A stretch of DNA of 64,000 nt from assembly GCA_019914995.1 (NCBI GenBank), contig CM034141.1, positions 6,736,001 through 6,800,000 on the forward strand, given 5' to 3'. This DNA is from Acanthochlamys bracteata. Its lineage: Eukaryota > Streptophyta > Magnoliopsida > Pandanales > Velloziaceae. Under the pieces are notes generated by a model. It ran no database searches. It was given only the letters and a program-made list of their open reading frames with translations, and was not told the DNA's origin. Made by a program: the position numbers and the translations under genes. Positions 24,601-35,643 of the stretch are shown here, one piece after another. How positions within the stretch are numbered: the first letter of the stretch is position 1; every line of letters starts with the position of its first letter.

Positions 24601-27597
24601 CATGTGAGGATGAGAATGATGAGTTTCATGAAGATGAGATGAGAATAGGAGCTGATTCAGGTCATGAGGATGGCTCTTCTTCGGATGATGAGGTAACTTT
24701 AAATTGTGGTGATGGGTTGACATAATGACTAGACTATCTTGATTCTCTCATCTTTATGTTAAAGATCCTACCTTGCTGAGGACACCTTCTCCCCTTCTCA
24801 GTGACTTCGTAAAAAACTTTCTTAGACTAGTTTTCATGCTCTTCAGGTCCATCCATCCAGACAAGAACGGTACATAGTAGCACCAATTGGTACTTATGCT
24901 CACCATCTTCATTTTGGATTCTAACCTTCATCAAATTACTCAAATCTCTTACGTCTCAACAGGTAGAAAACATCCTTCAGAAAATAATGATACACATTCT
25001 GAAGGTTGGTAGCTGCTGAATCAGCGACTGTTACTTCTCAAGCAATCTAATGACTACTATATCGAGATTATTTTGTTGGAGGCTGTTATGTGTAATCTTC
25101 CAGAACATTCATAAGCATGCCGTTTTATAGTTTAAATTCTCAACTTCAAACTTTATGGAGATGCATCCCCTGCAAAAGATAGTTTTTCTGTGTTTTCTGT
25201 CTTCCTCAACATATGCATGAAATGTCTACATTAATCCGTATGCTGTTGCAGCTGATACTCAAGATGCAGCTCATGAAGAAGAACAGACTGCTCAGGTCAA
25301 GGAATGGATTATTTCTAGGCATACTAACGCTTTGGATCTGACAGACATTATTTCAAATTTCACAGATGTATCAGTGGTAAAGAACGTTACCTTCTCCTAT
25401 GTGTCCTAGTATTATATTTGTACTATCAAATTAGTTGAGGATTCAGTCTCTCTTCTTATATCTGCAACATCCCAGGTCACAAACTGCTATGTCATTTGCC
25501 TGTCTGATAACAATGATGTAGATAGCATTCAGAGTTACTATTTTCATTGTTTGATTTTTATGCTCGGTTTTTGTTTAATTGCAGCCATTAGCTGAAGGGA
25601 ATCTGCAGTCAAGAGCTTATGCATGCTGCGTCGACACAGTCACTCTGTCCTTATTTAATTACTAATTCTTAATGTATAAAACATCCAGTTATTATGGTGA
25701 GGCTATCCAACGAGGGGTTACTAACAAAAGCAGGCAAGGATAGTTACATAATTAATAGGGAAAAGGTCAGAATAACTGCACTCTTTTTTTTTTACAATGA
25801 AGTGCCCATCTTTTGTTTCTAAAATTAAGCTGCATTGTCAGGACAGTAACAACTCTCAGGTGAAGCAAGAAATGGATATGCAGGATGTCCAACACACCCA
25901 GGGAACTCCCCAAACACCAGAGAATGACTACATGTATATGAAGGTAAGATTTATGAAATTAAATCCATTAATCTGTGGTCTTTGCTATTTAGTCACAATC
26001 CTTGATGTATATGGATCCTTATCACTCTCCCTTTTGGGCAGGCTCTATACCATGCTCTTCCAATGGATTATGTGACTGTAGCAAAACTACAGAACAAGCT
26101 GGAGGGTGAAGCCACCCAGACAACAGTTAAGAAGCTAATGGACAAGATGGTAAAGGAAGGGTACATTGAAAATGCAAGCAACAGAAGGCTGGGTAAGTAA
26201 GCAGTATTTTGTTCATCAATGTGGTATGACAACCTGAATTCTGAAAGATCATGTTTCTTTTTCCTTTTATTCCTTGGTCTTTAAATGCACTTTGGACTAT
26301 CATTATGGAGATTTCTTTGCTTGTAGTTATCCAGAGGCATTACTGGAACCTTTCCTGGAAATATATTACACTAGCCTTTGGTATATGAACTAAATGTTGT
26401 GGTTGACTGGAAAGAGATAGAATTCTTTCCAAGTTTTGGCTATTTTCTTTGCCCACTAGTTTGTTTCCCAGCTTGCTTACTTGTCTGGTGTTGCTAATAG
26501 AACCCTCTCACATGTTACAGGAAAGCGTGTTATCCATTCTGAAAACAGCAGCAGGAAGTTTACTGAGGTAAAGAAGGTATTGGATAACAAACCAAAGGTA
26601 ATAGCTTATATGCTTCCATGATTTGAAGACTAGTGTTGTCTTTACTCTGACTGTTACTAGTGTTTTTTTTATGTATTGCAATAAGTTTTGATATCTAACT
26701 GCCTGGTTGTGCTACAGGACATGGAAACAGATGAAGCCACCTTTGAGTTTCAGGCTAATGACTTCCCACCCTATAGTAACTACTTCTTGCTGAAACCTAT
26801 CACTTATAAAAGAGATTACACTAAGATATCTGTGTTCCTTTTTACTTCAACATTTATATCTACAGAACCACATTTCTGTTTTACATTTTTCTCAAGTTTC
26901 TGCAATGTTTCCAGGTTCAGCTCCAAAAGATGTTTCCACTTGTGGTGCATTCCACTCGATTGGATCAGATCTAACACGCACACAAGGAAGATCTGAGAGG
27001 ACGGAAACTTTTCAAAATGCTTGTGTGAGAAGTAAAAAAGGAACAAGGCAACACTCCTACGAGCAAAGCTGAGGTGAGTATACCTTCACTTTTTTAACAA
27101 ACTGGGATACCAATCCTAGATTAATAGCAGAGCAACCATAAAATAAATGCTGTTTCCATGCAGCCCATTGCTTCAGTCGAGAGTGGAATCCTCCCAAGAC
27201 ACAATGATCAAGTAAGGGCTAGGTCCACTGCCAGAGGTAGCTTTTCTTCTCAGGACAAAAGAGCACGAAAGGCTAGCACGGTAATTCCTCTGCTCCTGAT
27301 AAAGTTTTTACGTTTACGATTTGTCCTTAAAAGTAATGGCTTCCCCTTGTAAAAGGTCCTCCAAATTTTTTACTTGCAGAAAAATTTTCTGCGGCACTTG
27401 ATACTTTCACATGATACTATTACAACTCTTAATAGCTTCACTGCAAGAGTGTTGCAATTTTCTTCAACTTTATTATCAAGGAGTTTAACAAGAGTTGGTT
27501 TGTCTTTCTTTTTCAGGTCAAAGAACCAATTTTACAGTACATGAAAAGGCAGAAGTCCCAACCTGCTACCGAAGCTATAAAGCTCTCTCGAAGCTAG
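21601..27597 (+). CDS. ASY1: ASY1, meiotic HORMA-domain chromosome axis protein (two apparent lesions)
   Basis: ASY1 coats the meiotic chromosome axis and promotes inter-homologue synapsis and crossing over. Exons: 21601-21657, 22270-22366, 22455-22523, 22672-22764, 23550-23673, 23777-23846, 23959-24000, 24376-24504, 24582-24692, 24847-24889, 24963-25004, 25252-25376, 25585-25597, 25689-25765, 25842-25943, 26042-26192, 26521-26597, 26718-26775, 26915-27073, 27164-27280, 27517-27597. HORMA blocks include [20 protein letters not shown] and [18 protein letters not shown]; then an acidic linker, a SWIRM-like segment ([20 protein letters not shown]) and the C-terminal [12 protein letters not shown] end. 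The start ATG was not resolved: TAG precedes 21601 in frame, so it must lie in an upstream exon. Two lesions: the donor after 25597 reads GG, not GT, and one extra A near 27034-27039 shifts the frame to a stop at 27070-27072. Confidence 0.9.
22136..22176. repeat. (TTC)n microsatellite in an ASY1 intron
   Basis: Over a dozen TTC units. It generates a spurious poly-Ser reading frame. Confidence 0.95.
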
Positions 27598-27599
27598 TC

Positions 27600-28535
27600 C
27601 ATTAGAAATTGACTGTTTTGAACTACGCAGAACTCCTCAAATAGAGAATGTGTTATTAAGATACCTGTTGAATGTGTATATATAGTCGTACATTGTAGTA
27701 CATGTTTCTTCTTTTCTTTTGTCCAGATAAAGGATAAGCATCAGGCATATAGAAAGCAGTGAACTGTACGAAGGATTTCAGTAACTTGTACCACTTCTAT
27801 TCCGATACATCGTAAGCATAAACCTTACAGTATAGCATGCTAACTAAAACAGCTAGCTTATCTCTTTCCCTTGCAAGCTTTGAGAAGTAATGGCTTCTCT
27901 AATCTGTAAGATAATCTTGAACTTATTGATGAATTATTAGCTTTAACAGTTCTTTCTGCAATAACACCTGTCCTTTTGTAGAGATCACTTATCAGATGTT
28001 CTTGCCTAATGCAAATGTTGCCACATGCCTTGCCTTCATAGTATGGTTGTGGTAACTGTGTTCCAACAGTACTAGATTGAGAAATAGATTGAGAAAAGAG
28101 TACTACAAGCAGCAAAAAGAAAGAGGAAGATGAACACTCCCAAGGGTTTCCATCTTTACTCTGATAACCTGTGGACTATTTTTGAACGTGATGCGAGTTA
28201 ACTGGATTTTTCTCTTATATTTATTGATGTGTGATGCGATTGAACATACTTCGGAGTGAACTTGTGATAACAACTTATCATTGGAACTAAATGCATGCTC
28301 GATGTGTTTCAGAAATCGAACTAGAATAAATCCTGGTGCATTGTTGTTTTCATCTGATATTGTCATCAGAGCTATTTGCTCGTCTGTTTCAGTAGACCAG
28401 GAAGGATGTGACATTTATGAGATCACCAATCCTTGCACATTATAAGCAATAGTTGCTACCATTAACAAGCTTCTCTAACTGGCAAAAATTTTATTTATCA
28501 TACAGAGGTTTACTGCGATAACCATTGATAGCTTT
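27600..28535. other. Intergenic between ASY1 and the defensin cluster
   Basis: Holds the ASY1 3' flank. Two minus-strand ORFs here (27858-28115, 28103-28414) have no convincing start, splice structure or family; see the rejected list. Confidence 0.5.
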
Positions 28536-28853
28536 TTAACATTTCTTTCGGCAAAAGCATATAAAATTTCTCTTGCATAAGCCACTTATGTAACCTTCCC
28601 TCCTTGAACAGACATCATCGCATTCCGTAGATGAGAAGCATGGACCATTGAATATATCACTTCGTACATCGCAAGTTCTTGCCTGAGCAATCTGCAACAT
28701 TAATTCTGCAGAAATTTCAGAAAAATGATACTGTAAGTTTTATGCAGAGCTAGAGCCTAGAGCTACTTAATTCAGCAGTACAGATGGAGACTAAATCTTA
28801 CGGGACGTCAGGATAACGAGTATGAAGAATAGCCCTAGTGAATTTTTCGCCAT
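28536..28853 (-). CDS. Plant defensin A (classical 8-Cys spacing)
   Basis: Secreted cysteine-stabilised alpha-beta peptide, usually antifungal. Two exons: 28853-28802 and 28705-28536, 73 residues, intron in phase 1 inside the signal peptide as is usual for plant defensins. Signal peptide MAKNSLGLFFILVILTS and onward, ending IAQA; the mature peptide begins RTCDV. Eight Cys with spacing C10C5C3C10C5C1C3C, and the GPC and GLC landmarks. It is the divergent member of the cluster. The open frame is too short for routine ORF calling. Confidence 0.9.
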
Positions 28854-29319
28854 GATCTCTGCTCTTATAATATACAGATTTTTTTAAGTGGATGAGTATG
28901 ACTTGCAATGGTCGAGGGCATTCATAATAGGTTTAGCTATTTATGGAGTTCTCAGTTTATGCTTACTACGCAAAAACAATTGCAAGTGCTCTAAAACGTG
29001 TCATCAAGAATTGGAGGGTCGGTTAGATTAACAAGACGGATGCAGCTTCTGGAGAAAAAAAGAAAACCAAAAGGAAAAAGGTAAAGCATTAGTGGAGTTC
29101 TTAATCTTGAGTACCATGTGTCGATCAACAAGACTAGCTGATACTAATAACGTTAACAATCAGTAACTAGGAAATGTTTTCTTTAATCAGAAAGTAACTC
29201 TGAAACTCATGAGTTGGTCTTTAAAGAAGGGAAGTGAACCACTTTATCTTTTTCCATCTTTCAACGAGGTATTTATCACCACCAACCAAAAGCTTATTAG
29301 AAGAATAGGCCAGAATGCA

Positions 29320-29410
29320 CATGGAAAAATGGCAGAAATAGATGAAGAAGTGGTGCCACCACAATTGACTACTATATGGATAAATGTGAAGTATGGTAAA
29401 GTCCTAGGTC
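29320..29410 (+). repeat. Defensin promoter module, copy 1
   Basis: Contains GTGGTGCCACCACAATTGAC and AAGTATGGTAAAGTCC, about 200-280 bases upstream of defensin B. Related modules lie at 31950-32030 and 38440-38515. Confidence 0.65.
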
Positions 29411-29521
29411 CCAAGACCTTTTACATATTTTTTACAGGAGTCATTCAAATAGATACGTCTCGTGTCAAGCATTCTTCTGATATTTTCTGTTGATAATGAG
29501 ACTTGCCCAAGGCTTCATTGC

Positions 29522-29530
29522 TATATAAAA
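29522..29530 (+). promoter_or_regulatory. TATA box of defensin B
   Basis: TATATAAAA about 75 bases before the start codon of defensin B. Confidence 0.65.
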
Positions 29531-29602
29531 GACTAGACAGACCTTCAACCAAAGCTATATGTTGTGCTAAAGGTTATCTACTTTCAAGAACAGGAACTAA
29601 CA

Positions 29603-30133
29603 ATGTCGAGGAAGTTGTTTGTGTTGAGTGTGCTTCTGATTGTCTTCTTTGCTTCCCGTAAGACAATCTTTGTATCTAACATTTTTTAATTGACTTTAGT
29701 TATATAAGACAATCTTGCATCTAACGTTTACTGACTCTAGTAATATACTATATGCAACCAAATCTCTGAATTTTTGTCACCTTTTGGAGTATTCTTTTAC
29801 CTCTCCCATGCATCTTACAATTAGCTACAACATTAACTGCTCTGTAGAGGACTGCAGACGATCTAGTTTAACAAGCAAATTTTCATAATATGCTTATGTT
29901 TACAAACATGCTGGAATTATCTGTTATTTCTCAAATATTTCCTTTGTTCCTCTTCTTTTGAATGAGCAGAAGAGATGGTAGTGCAGAAAGCTATGGCAAA
30001 GTGTGAAAGGCTGAGCGGTGTCTATAGCGGACCATGCATCAATGACAATAGGGGATGTGAAAGAGTTTGCAGGAGAGCAGACGGGTTGCAAGGTGGTTTC
30101 TGCAGAGGTCTGCAGTGCTGGTGCAGATGCTAA
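29603..30133 (+). CDS. Plant defensin B (CxCxC-ended)
   Basis: Exons 29603-29657 and 29970-30133, 72 residues, phase-1 intron. Signal peptide MSRKLFVLSVLLIVFFAS, then a short acidic/Ala propiece (QEMVVQKAMA) and a mature peptide with eight Cys spaced C10C6C3C10C4C1C1C. It ends QCWCRC rather than the common CxC-x3-C. The mature part differs from defensin D at only three positions. The gene lies in one arm of an inverted duplication that includes promoter and 3' flank. Confidence 0.9.
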
Positions 30134-30725
30134 ACCTAAGAACGACAAACTTCTCCACACTAGCTACTACTAAATAAAGTGGAGCAGAAGCAGATATCAT
30201 AGTGTTGTGTTCCTTATGGGAAGTTGGTCTATAATAAGCCATCTACTACAATACCGCCATGTATATATCCTGCTGTAAAAAAAGTAAATGAGAATAAATT
30301 GTGCTTGAAAAAAATTAATTAACTTCATGAAAGGATTATATATATTCTTTCTTCATGATTTCTTCTTTGAATTTCATGATAGCTATATTTATATGTATCT
30401 GATGTTACTTAGCAACTTTTATACGCCAATAATGAAGTGAGATCGATGAAAGAAATGAAAATTAAAATGTACGTAATAGCTTTATTAATCAAACAAGTCT
30501 GAGATAAAAAGGTAAGATAACATAAATACAAGCGAGCTCATAACTAGCAAGAGATAGACATGGTTACTGATCTCCACTCTTTATTCAAAACTTTATTTAT
30601 AGGGCTATTATATATACGTTGGTAGATATATTAGACAGAGATCGATGCGATCATTTCTTCATGACTTCTGTACTGTTCGGTCTTTGTTAGTGGAGGGAAC
30701 CACAGTCCATCAAGTCTCTCATTCT

Positions 30726-31063
30726 TCAACACCTGCAGCTGCACTTAAACCCACTGCAAAAGCCACTGAGCAGTCCTTCTCCCCTCCTGCAAAGATAATC
30801 GCAAGTTTTCTCATCGTTGATGCATGGGCCTTTGTAAAATTTGCTCGGTTTAACGCAGTCTGCCTCTACTTTCTGCACCACCATCTCGTCTGAAGCACAA
30901 TTAAATAATATAAACAAACATAAGTATTCATGATCACCACATAATTCTCAGTTATAACCGAAACATGCATACAAGTTATAGCAAATAAAAATTTCTCCTA
31001 CTTACTGGCAGCAAAGAAGATAACAAGGAGCACAAAGAACAGTCCCAGTGACTTGCTTGCCAT
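30726..31063 (-). CDS. Plant defensin C (CxCxC-ended)
   Basis: Exons 31063-31006 and 30889-30726, 73 residues, phase-1 intron. Signal peptide MASKSLGLFFVLLVIFFAA, propiece NEMVVQKVEA, then eight Cys with spacing C10C6C3C10C4C1C1C and the end KCSCRC. It resembles defensins B and D in propiece and spacing but differs at many mature positions. A TATA-like CTATAAATAG (minus strand) lies near 31151-31161. Confidence 0.9.
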
Positions 31064-31949
31064 GATTGATAGTGCACTTGCTGTTGATTATAGCTAACCA
31101 AAAGACAAAGTTAATAGAGTAATGCTGATATAAGAACCCAACTGCATCGTTCTATTTATAGAGAAACAGTTCCAGTAGAGAAAACTATCAACAAACAGTG
31201 CATGCTTGACTAAGATGCGACCACCCTTGAATTTTCTGTAGACTATCCGTTGAACTATGAGAAAACTATCAACACATTGTACGCTTGACTACGATATTTA
31301 TATATATGGCCATTAAAATATCTGTAGTGGAGAAGAAATTAAGTATTTTTGAAATATTCTTCTCTTATTTTTTTTCGTTTAAAAATATTTTTGAAATATA
31401 ATTTTTTTATAATAAATAGTATTTTTATCATTTGTAAAAACAAATTACAAAATAAAAAAATTTCTGTAGATTTTTGTATATTTTTTTGAATTTTAAATAA
31501 AATTTTAAATATTTAATATATTAAAAACTACAGATGGAAAAATTTTATCAAGCGCACTTATCGAAGTTCGATTACATCTTCTTCAGTTGCTGATGACCGT
31601 GCAAATAGCATTACTCATCGAAGTATTCGCATACTATCAGGTGCCAGATAATCTTAGTTGCTACTGTTGCATAGATTTATATATTTTTTTAATGCTTCAG
31701 CAGATAGGTACGGAATATAAAAACAGTAGAAAACATGGGAAACCGGCAGAGAGTGTGTTTTTTTGATTTTAAAAGTGAGTTTTTAGAAGTGAATTATTAG
31801 AAATAATATTATTAGAAGTGATGTATTTTTTTTGTATTAAAAAATATATTAGAAATGATTTTTTATGTTTTTTTTTAAATAAAAAATAAATTAAAAATAA
31901 TTTTTTAATAAAAAAGAAGTAACTTATCGGATGTAAAAGAACACACACA

Positions 31950-32030
31950 GAGTCCAGATGAAGGTGGAGTGCCACCACAATTAATTGCCTACTATAGCGC
32001 TATGTGGATATATACGAAGTATGGTAAAGT
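31950..32030 (+). repeat. Defensin promoter module, copy 2 (orphan)
   Basis: Matches the module upstream of defensin B (GGAGTGCCACCACAATTAAT, GAAGTATGGTAAAGTC) in the same orientation. It is followed by AT-rich repeat sequence instead of a defensin. Confidence 0.6.
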
Positions 32031-32344
32031 CTCCCTCTCATGGGACGTTTGAAAATATTAAGGAATAAACTTTTTAGAATAAAAAATTCTTTATTTTATT
32101 TCAATAAATAAATTTTATTATTTTAATTTTAAAAATATAATAAAAATTAAAGAACAAAATAATTTTATTATATAAATTGTTTTATCTTTTAAATTTTAAA
32201 ACAATTTTATAATATTATAAAAATTATTAAAATAATATAAATAAAAAATTAATATATTTTTTTTTAATAAGAGTTGACAAACAGCCCCTCCTGTTTATTC
32301 AAATAATTAAGAGCTTTTTCCTGCTTATATACATAAATATTCGT

Positions 32345-32790
32345 ACAATACAGAATGCTCACCTTAAACATCTTTAAAATCCTAGTTACCTGCTAATTCG
32401 CATGCTACCCATCGTTTGTTGAAGTATAACATATGGGAACAAAATATGCTTGAACATATATATCACTACACTGTTTGCAATTTATGCCAACTAGAATAAT
32501 TCCGAAACCATGAACTTCACCACATAATTAAAAAAAATCATAACAATTTCAGTAACACGTGTTGAAACTACAAACTATGAGAACATCTGTTCGAAAATCT
32601 AGAAATAAGCTTTGTTTTAGAGTTCGGGAGCACACACCTGCATACAATTTGCGAGAAAAGATAATTTTTATCCACAAATTTCAACAATTTTCTGGTTTTT
32701 ATCGAAAACCAAAGAACCACCTGTAGGAAAACTCTAGAAGAATTTTCAAGCGAAGACAGAAAACACGTATACAACCAATTTTAGAAGGAG
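32345..32790. repeat. Inverted repeat left arm, 3' of YRDC
   Basis: Reverse complement matches 36360-36810, for example GAATTAGCAGGTAACT, TTCAAGCATATTTTGTTCCC and AAATTCTTCTAGAGTTT, with scattered differences. The YRDC gene sits between the arms. Confidence 0.8.
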
Positions 32791-32911
32791 ACGAACTCAA
32801 AAAGGACCTTGCATGTGATTCCGGAATCTTACATGTCCAACGACAAGTAATCTGGCAATAAAATTGATTTTCCATCAGCAATACCGACGTTTATCGAAGA
32901 GAGAAGTACTC

Positions 32912-35643
32912 TCAAGCTAGCTGCGGAAGACGCAATTCCTCTTCCTCGTTGGCATCTTCTCCTTCCACTACCATCCAATCCATCTGAGGTCCCTGTACAG
33001 TAAAATCAGTTGGCATCCATCACTTCCTTCTTAGATTACAGTCTTAATAACTCCAATACTTAATAGTGTGTGGGAGTCTTGAAAGAACCGTGCAGCTTGC
33101 GCTGACTCTTATACATCTTTTCTTCCTTATTTTAGTGACATGAAAACGTTTTACAAGGAATCAGAGGCATGCAAGGCAATGTGAGCATTATATGTAAGAT
33201 CATGACCACGACGCTGCAAGGAAATTGATTTCTAAGTGGCACTTTTGCATACCTTTCCTTGACGAATGACAGTTGGAATACTTCTAGTCATGTCAACTAC
33301 TGTAGATGGATCAGCCACCCGAACACCACCATCAACAATAAAATCAAGACCCTAAGACATGCAAATAAAAAGTATCATCAGATCACACAATTTGCAACAA
33401 GGTACATATGCTCTCCAAATTTCAAAACTTCATATAACTCCTAAGAATCTTGTACAAGATAGGCTTGTACAACAGGTTTTAAAGTTCATAATAGTAGGAA
33501 GGCATATACATATTACAATATTCTGTTAATTTCACCAAACTGTCTAGGTAGGCTTAGGTGGTTTGGGCATATTTTGCGCAGACCAAAAGGTGCCTCAGTG
33601 CATAAGAATCATGCGATTCTATTTGAAGGGGTAGACCAAAATTAACTTGGCTTAGAGTGGTGGTAAAAGATTTAGAGAAATTGGAGCTTTCGCTGAATCT
33701 GATTTATAATCGAACGGAATGAAGAAAAAAGAATTCATGTAGCCAACCCCACTCAAGGTATTAGAGCATTAGACAATACATTAACCATACCTCCGGCTCA
33801 TAAATATCAGCTATGATAACTGGGTCAACCATCCACTGATCTTGCTCAGGCCATTTCACACTGGTGGACATGAATCAGTACAGATTTCAGACCAACAAAA
33901 TATGTGAAGTATGTGTTGCTTTTATGAGTAAGGAATACAAAGAAGCATACAACGTACCTTGTAGATATCAAAGGGGCATCCAGCTTTTCCAATATTGCTT
34001 GACAGATTGGATCATCTGGAATGCGGATACCAACTTGCTTCCTTGCAGCATAAGTGCCAATCCTGATGCACTGCTTTGGCAAGGCTTTGGTAGCAGGCAA
34101 GATAAAGGTGTACTGTTCACACCACCAAAAAAAAAAAACTCACTAAGCATTCCTGAACATGAGACAAATACAGGAAACCTTGCGTAGACTATAATCACAC
34201 ATACTGGCCCAGGTAGACAATGCTTAGCAGCTCGAAATATATCACTTTGGCCTTGTTCATTACCACGAGGAAACCCCATTGTATAAGTATCAATGTCGCG
34301 TAGAGAGTGGCATAGAATACTAAGCGGCTGCAAAGGTAACACATTACTCTTATTAGCAGAAATTAAAACCAAAATAAATTAATGACACATACATATTTCA
34401 TCTGTAAAATAGTTAAAATGTCGTTTCGTATTAGACAAATAGCTAAAAGATCTTGCACTGAGGTTAGGATAAATCCATAGCAGGGTTCTTGCCTTTGAGT
34501 ATTTTATATTCTTGAGCCTGCACAATCATCACAAAAGTTACGTCAGATTATACCAATGACTACACTTTGATAACCTCTATCCTGACCAAAATAATTTATA
34601 AAAGGAAATATAATTACCTCCTAAGGCGCTCAATGGATGTTTGGTTTCTTAAATCACAAACTATTGCATACCTAATAACAAGAGCAAAGAGTTAGCACAT
34701 GCAAATTATTTTTGCAGTAAAAGCATTTGAATATGCAAACAAGTAGAAGAGAAAAGACCATCCATTGTAACCAATAATCTTGCTAAACACATTAGGAAGT
34801 AAACAGTAGACATACAGGATTTAGATTTTCAAATTTATGGTATAAAAGTTTGTGTTCTGTCATCATAAACCTGTAATATCAGGACTACATGCGGATGCCC
34901 TTTTCAACCACCACATATTACAATCATGTCAACCAAACTCGAGATCATTAAGCCCTCAACTTTAAACAACCAGTATCTAGTCAATAATCAAGTCTACCAC
35001 AACTAAAATTGTTGGCAAGGGTTGAATTGCTGCTTATCGAACATAAGCTAATATTTTAGCATTCCTGAACTTTAAACTATAATACTTACTTAAAATCGTA
35101 CTCTGACAATCACACTAGTATATTTGTTTCAAAACTCTCTAGGTTAACAAATAGTCCATTTCGATACTAATAACAAACTAATATTAACAGTTGAGAATTT
35201 ACACTGTATCAGTCGGTATAACTCCAACAGCTCCATCTTTGATGAGCTTGATTACTGGCTCCAGCTTCCATGAATCTTCTCCCAACACCAACGGATCCAT
35301 CTCTACATATAACATCTCCGAGTGTTCCCCTTTCTACAAGTCCACAGTTCCATTAAAGAAAAAATTACAAACATAAATCAGCAAAATCGAAACAAATGCC
35401 CATTAATCGATACGAACAATTTAACAATGAGCAAGACTAAACCTTATAGAGGCGATTAGAAGAGTACTTGAGCCTCTTGGGGTTCCGTTTCATCACCGCT
35501 GTGATTATACCACGGCGTGGTGGCGCCGGCGAAGGCAAAGAAATTCCGTCTGGATTGAAGCAAGATAAATATCGCCGAGCGGAGAGAAATTGAGCCACCG
35601 CCACCGTCGTAGATCCGCCGCAGCTGATTGCTTCCAAAGTCAT
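32912..35643 (-). CDS. YrdC/Sua5-domain protein (threonylcarbamoyl-AMP synthase type), plastid-like
   Basis: YrdC/Sua5 proteins make threonylcarbamoyl-AMP for the t6A37 modification of tRNA. Nine exons: 35643-35443, 35333-35203, 34671-34618, 34517-34493, 34327-34205, 34112-33958, 33860-33791, 33351-33253, 32992-32912; 312 residues, in frame. The first about 60 residues are Ser/Ala/Arg-rich and look like an organelle transit peptide. The conserved GVIPTDTVYAI is at about 104-114, SKPLSILC follows, then VGIRIPDDPICQAIL and LDFIVDGG. The end is very acidic. The intron after 34493 has a GC donor (AAG/GCAAGA). The domain call is firm; activity and localisation are inferred. Confidence 0.9.
33541..33770 (+). 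mobile_element. LINE reverse-transcriptase C-terminal remnant in a YRDC intron
   Basis: The plus strand reads LRWFGHILRRPKGASV, then a frame with stops resembling the TWLxVVxKDLxxLxL segment, and an end like the IHVANPTQG tail common to plant non-LTR elements. It is 5'-truncated, carries stops and sits antisense to the host gene. Confidence 0.65.

Larger units (their letters stand above)
29440..30250 (+). repeat. Inverted duplication, defensin B arm
   Basis: Promoter, both exons and 3' flank match 37650-38440 in reverse orientation. Shared words include CAAATAGATACGTCTCGTGT upstream and TGTTGTGTTCCTTATGG downstream of the gene. Confidence 0.8.
31064..32911. other. Intergenic: AT-rich repeats, orphan promoter copy, inverted arm
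   Basis: Contains an AT-rich MITE-like stretch (31.32-31.56 kb), the orphan defensin promoter module at 31950-32030, a second AT-rich stretch (32.04-32.29 kb) and the left arm of an inverted repeat (32345-32790). No gene seen. Confidence 0.65.

Noticed and set aside
27858..28414. Two overlapping minus-strand ORFs, one with a hydrophobic stretch (SFFLLLVVLFSQSIS)
   Set aside because: The hydrophobic frame has no ATG, no splice join makes a signal peptide continuous with it, and no family was recognised. A small secreted peptide cannot be fully excluded.
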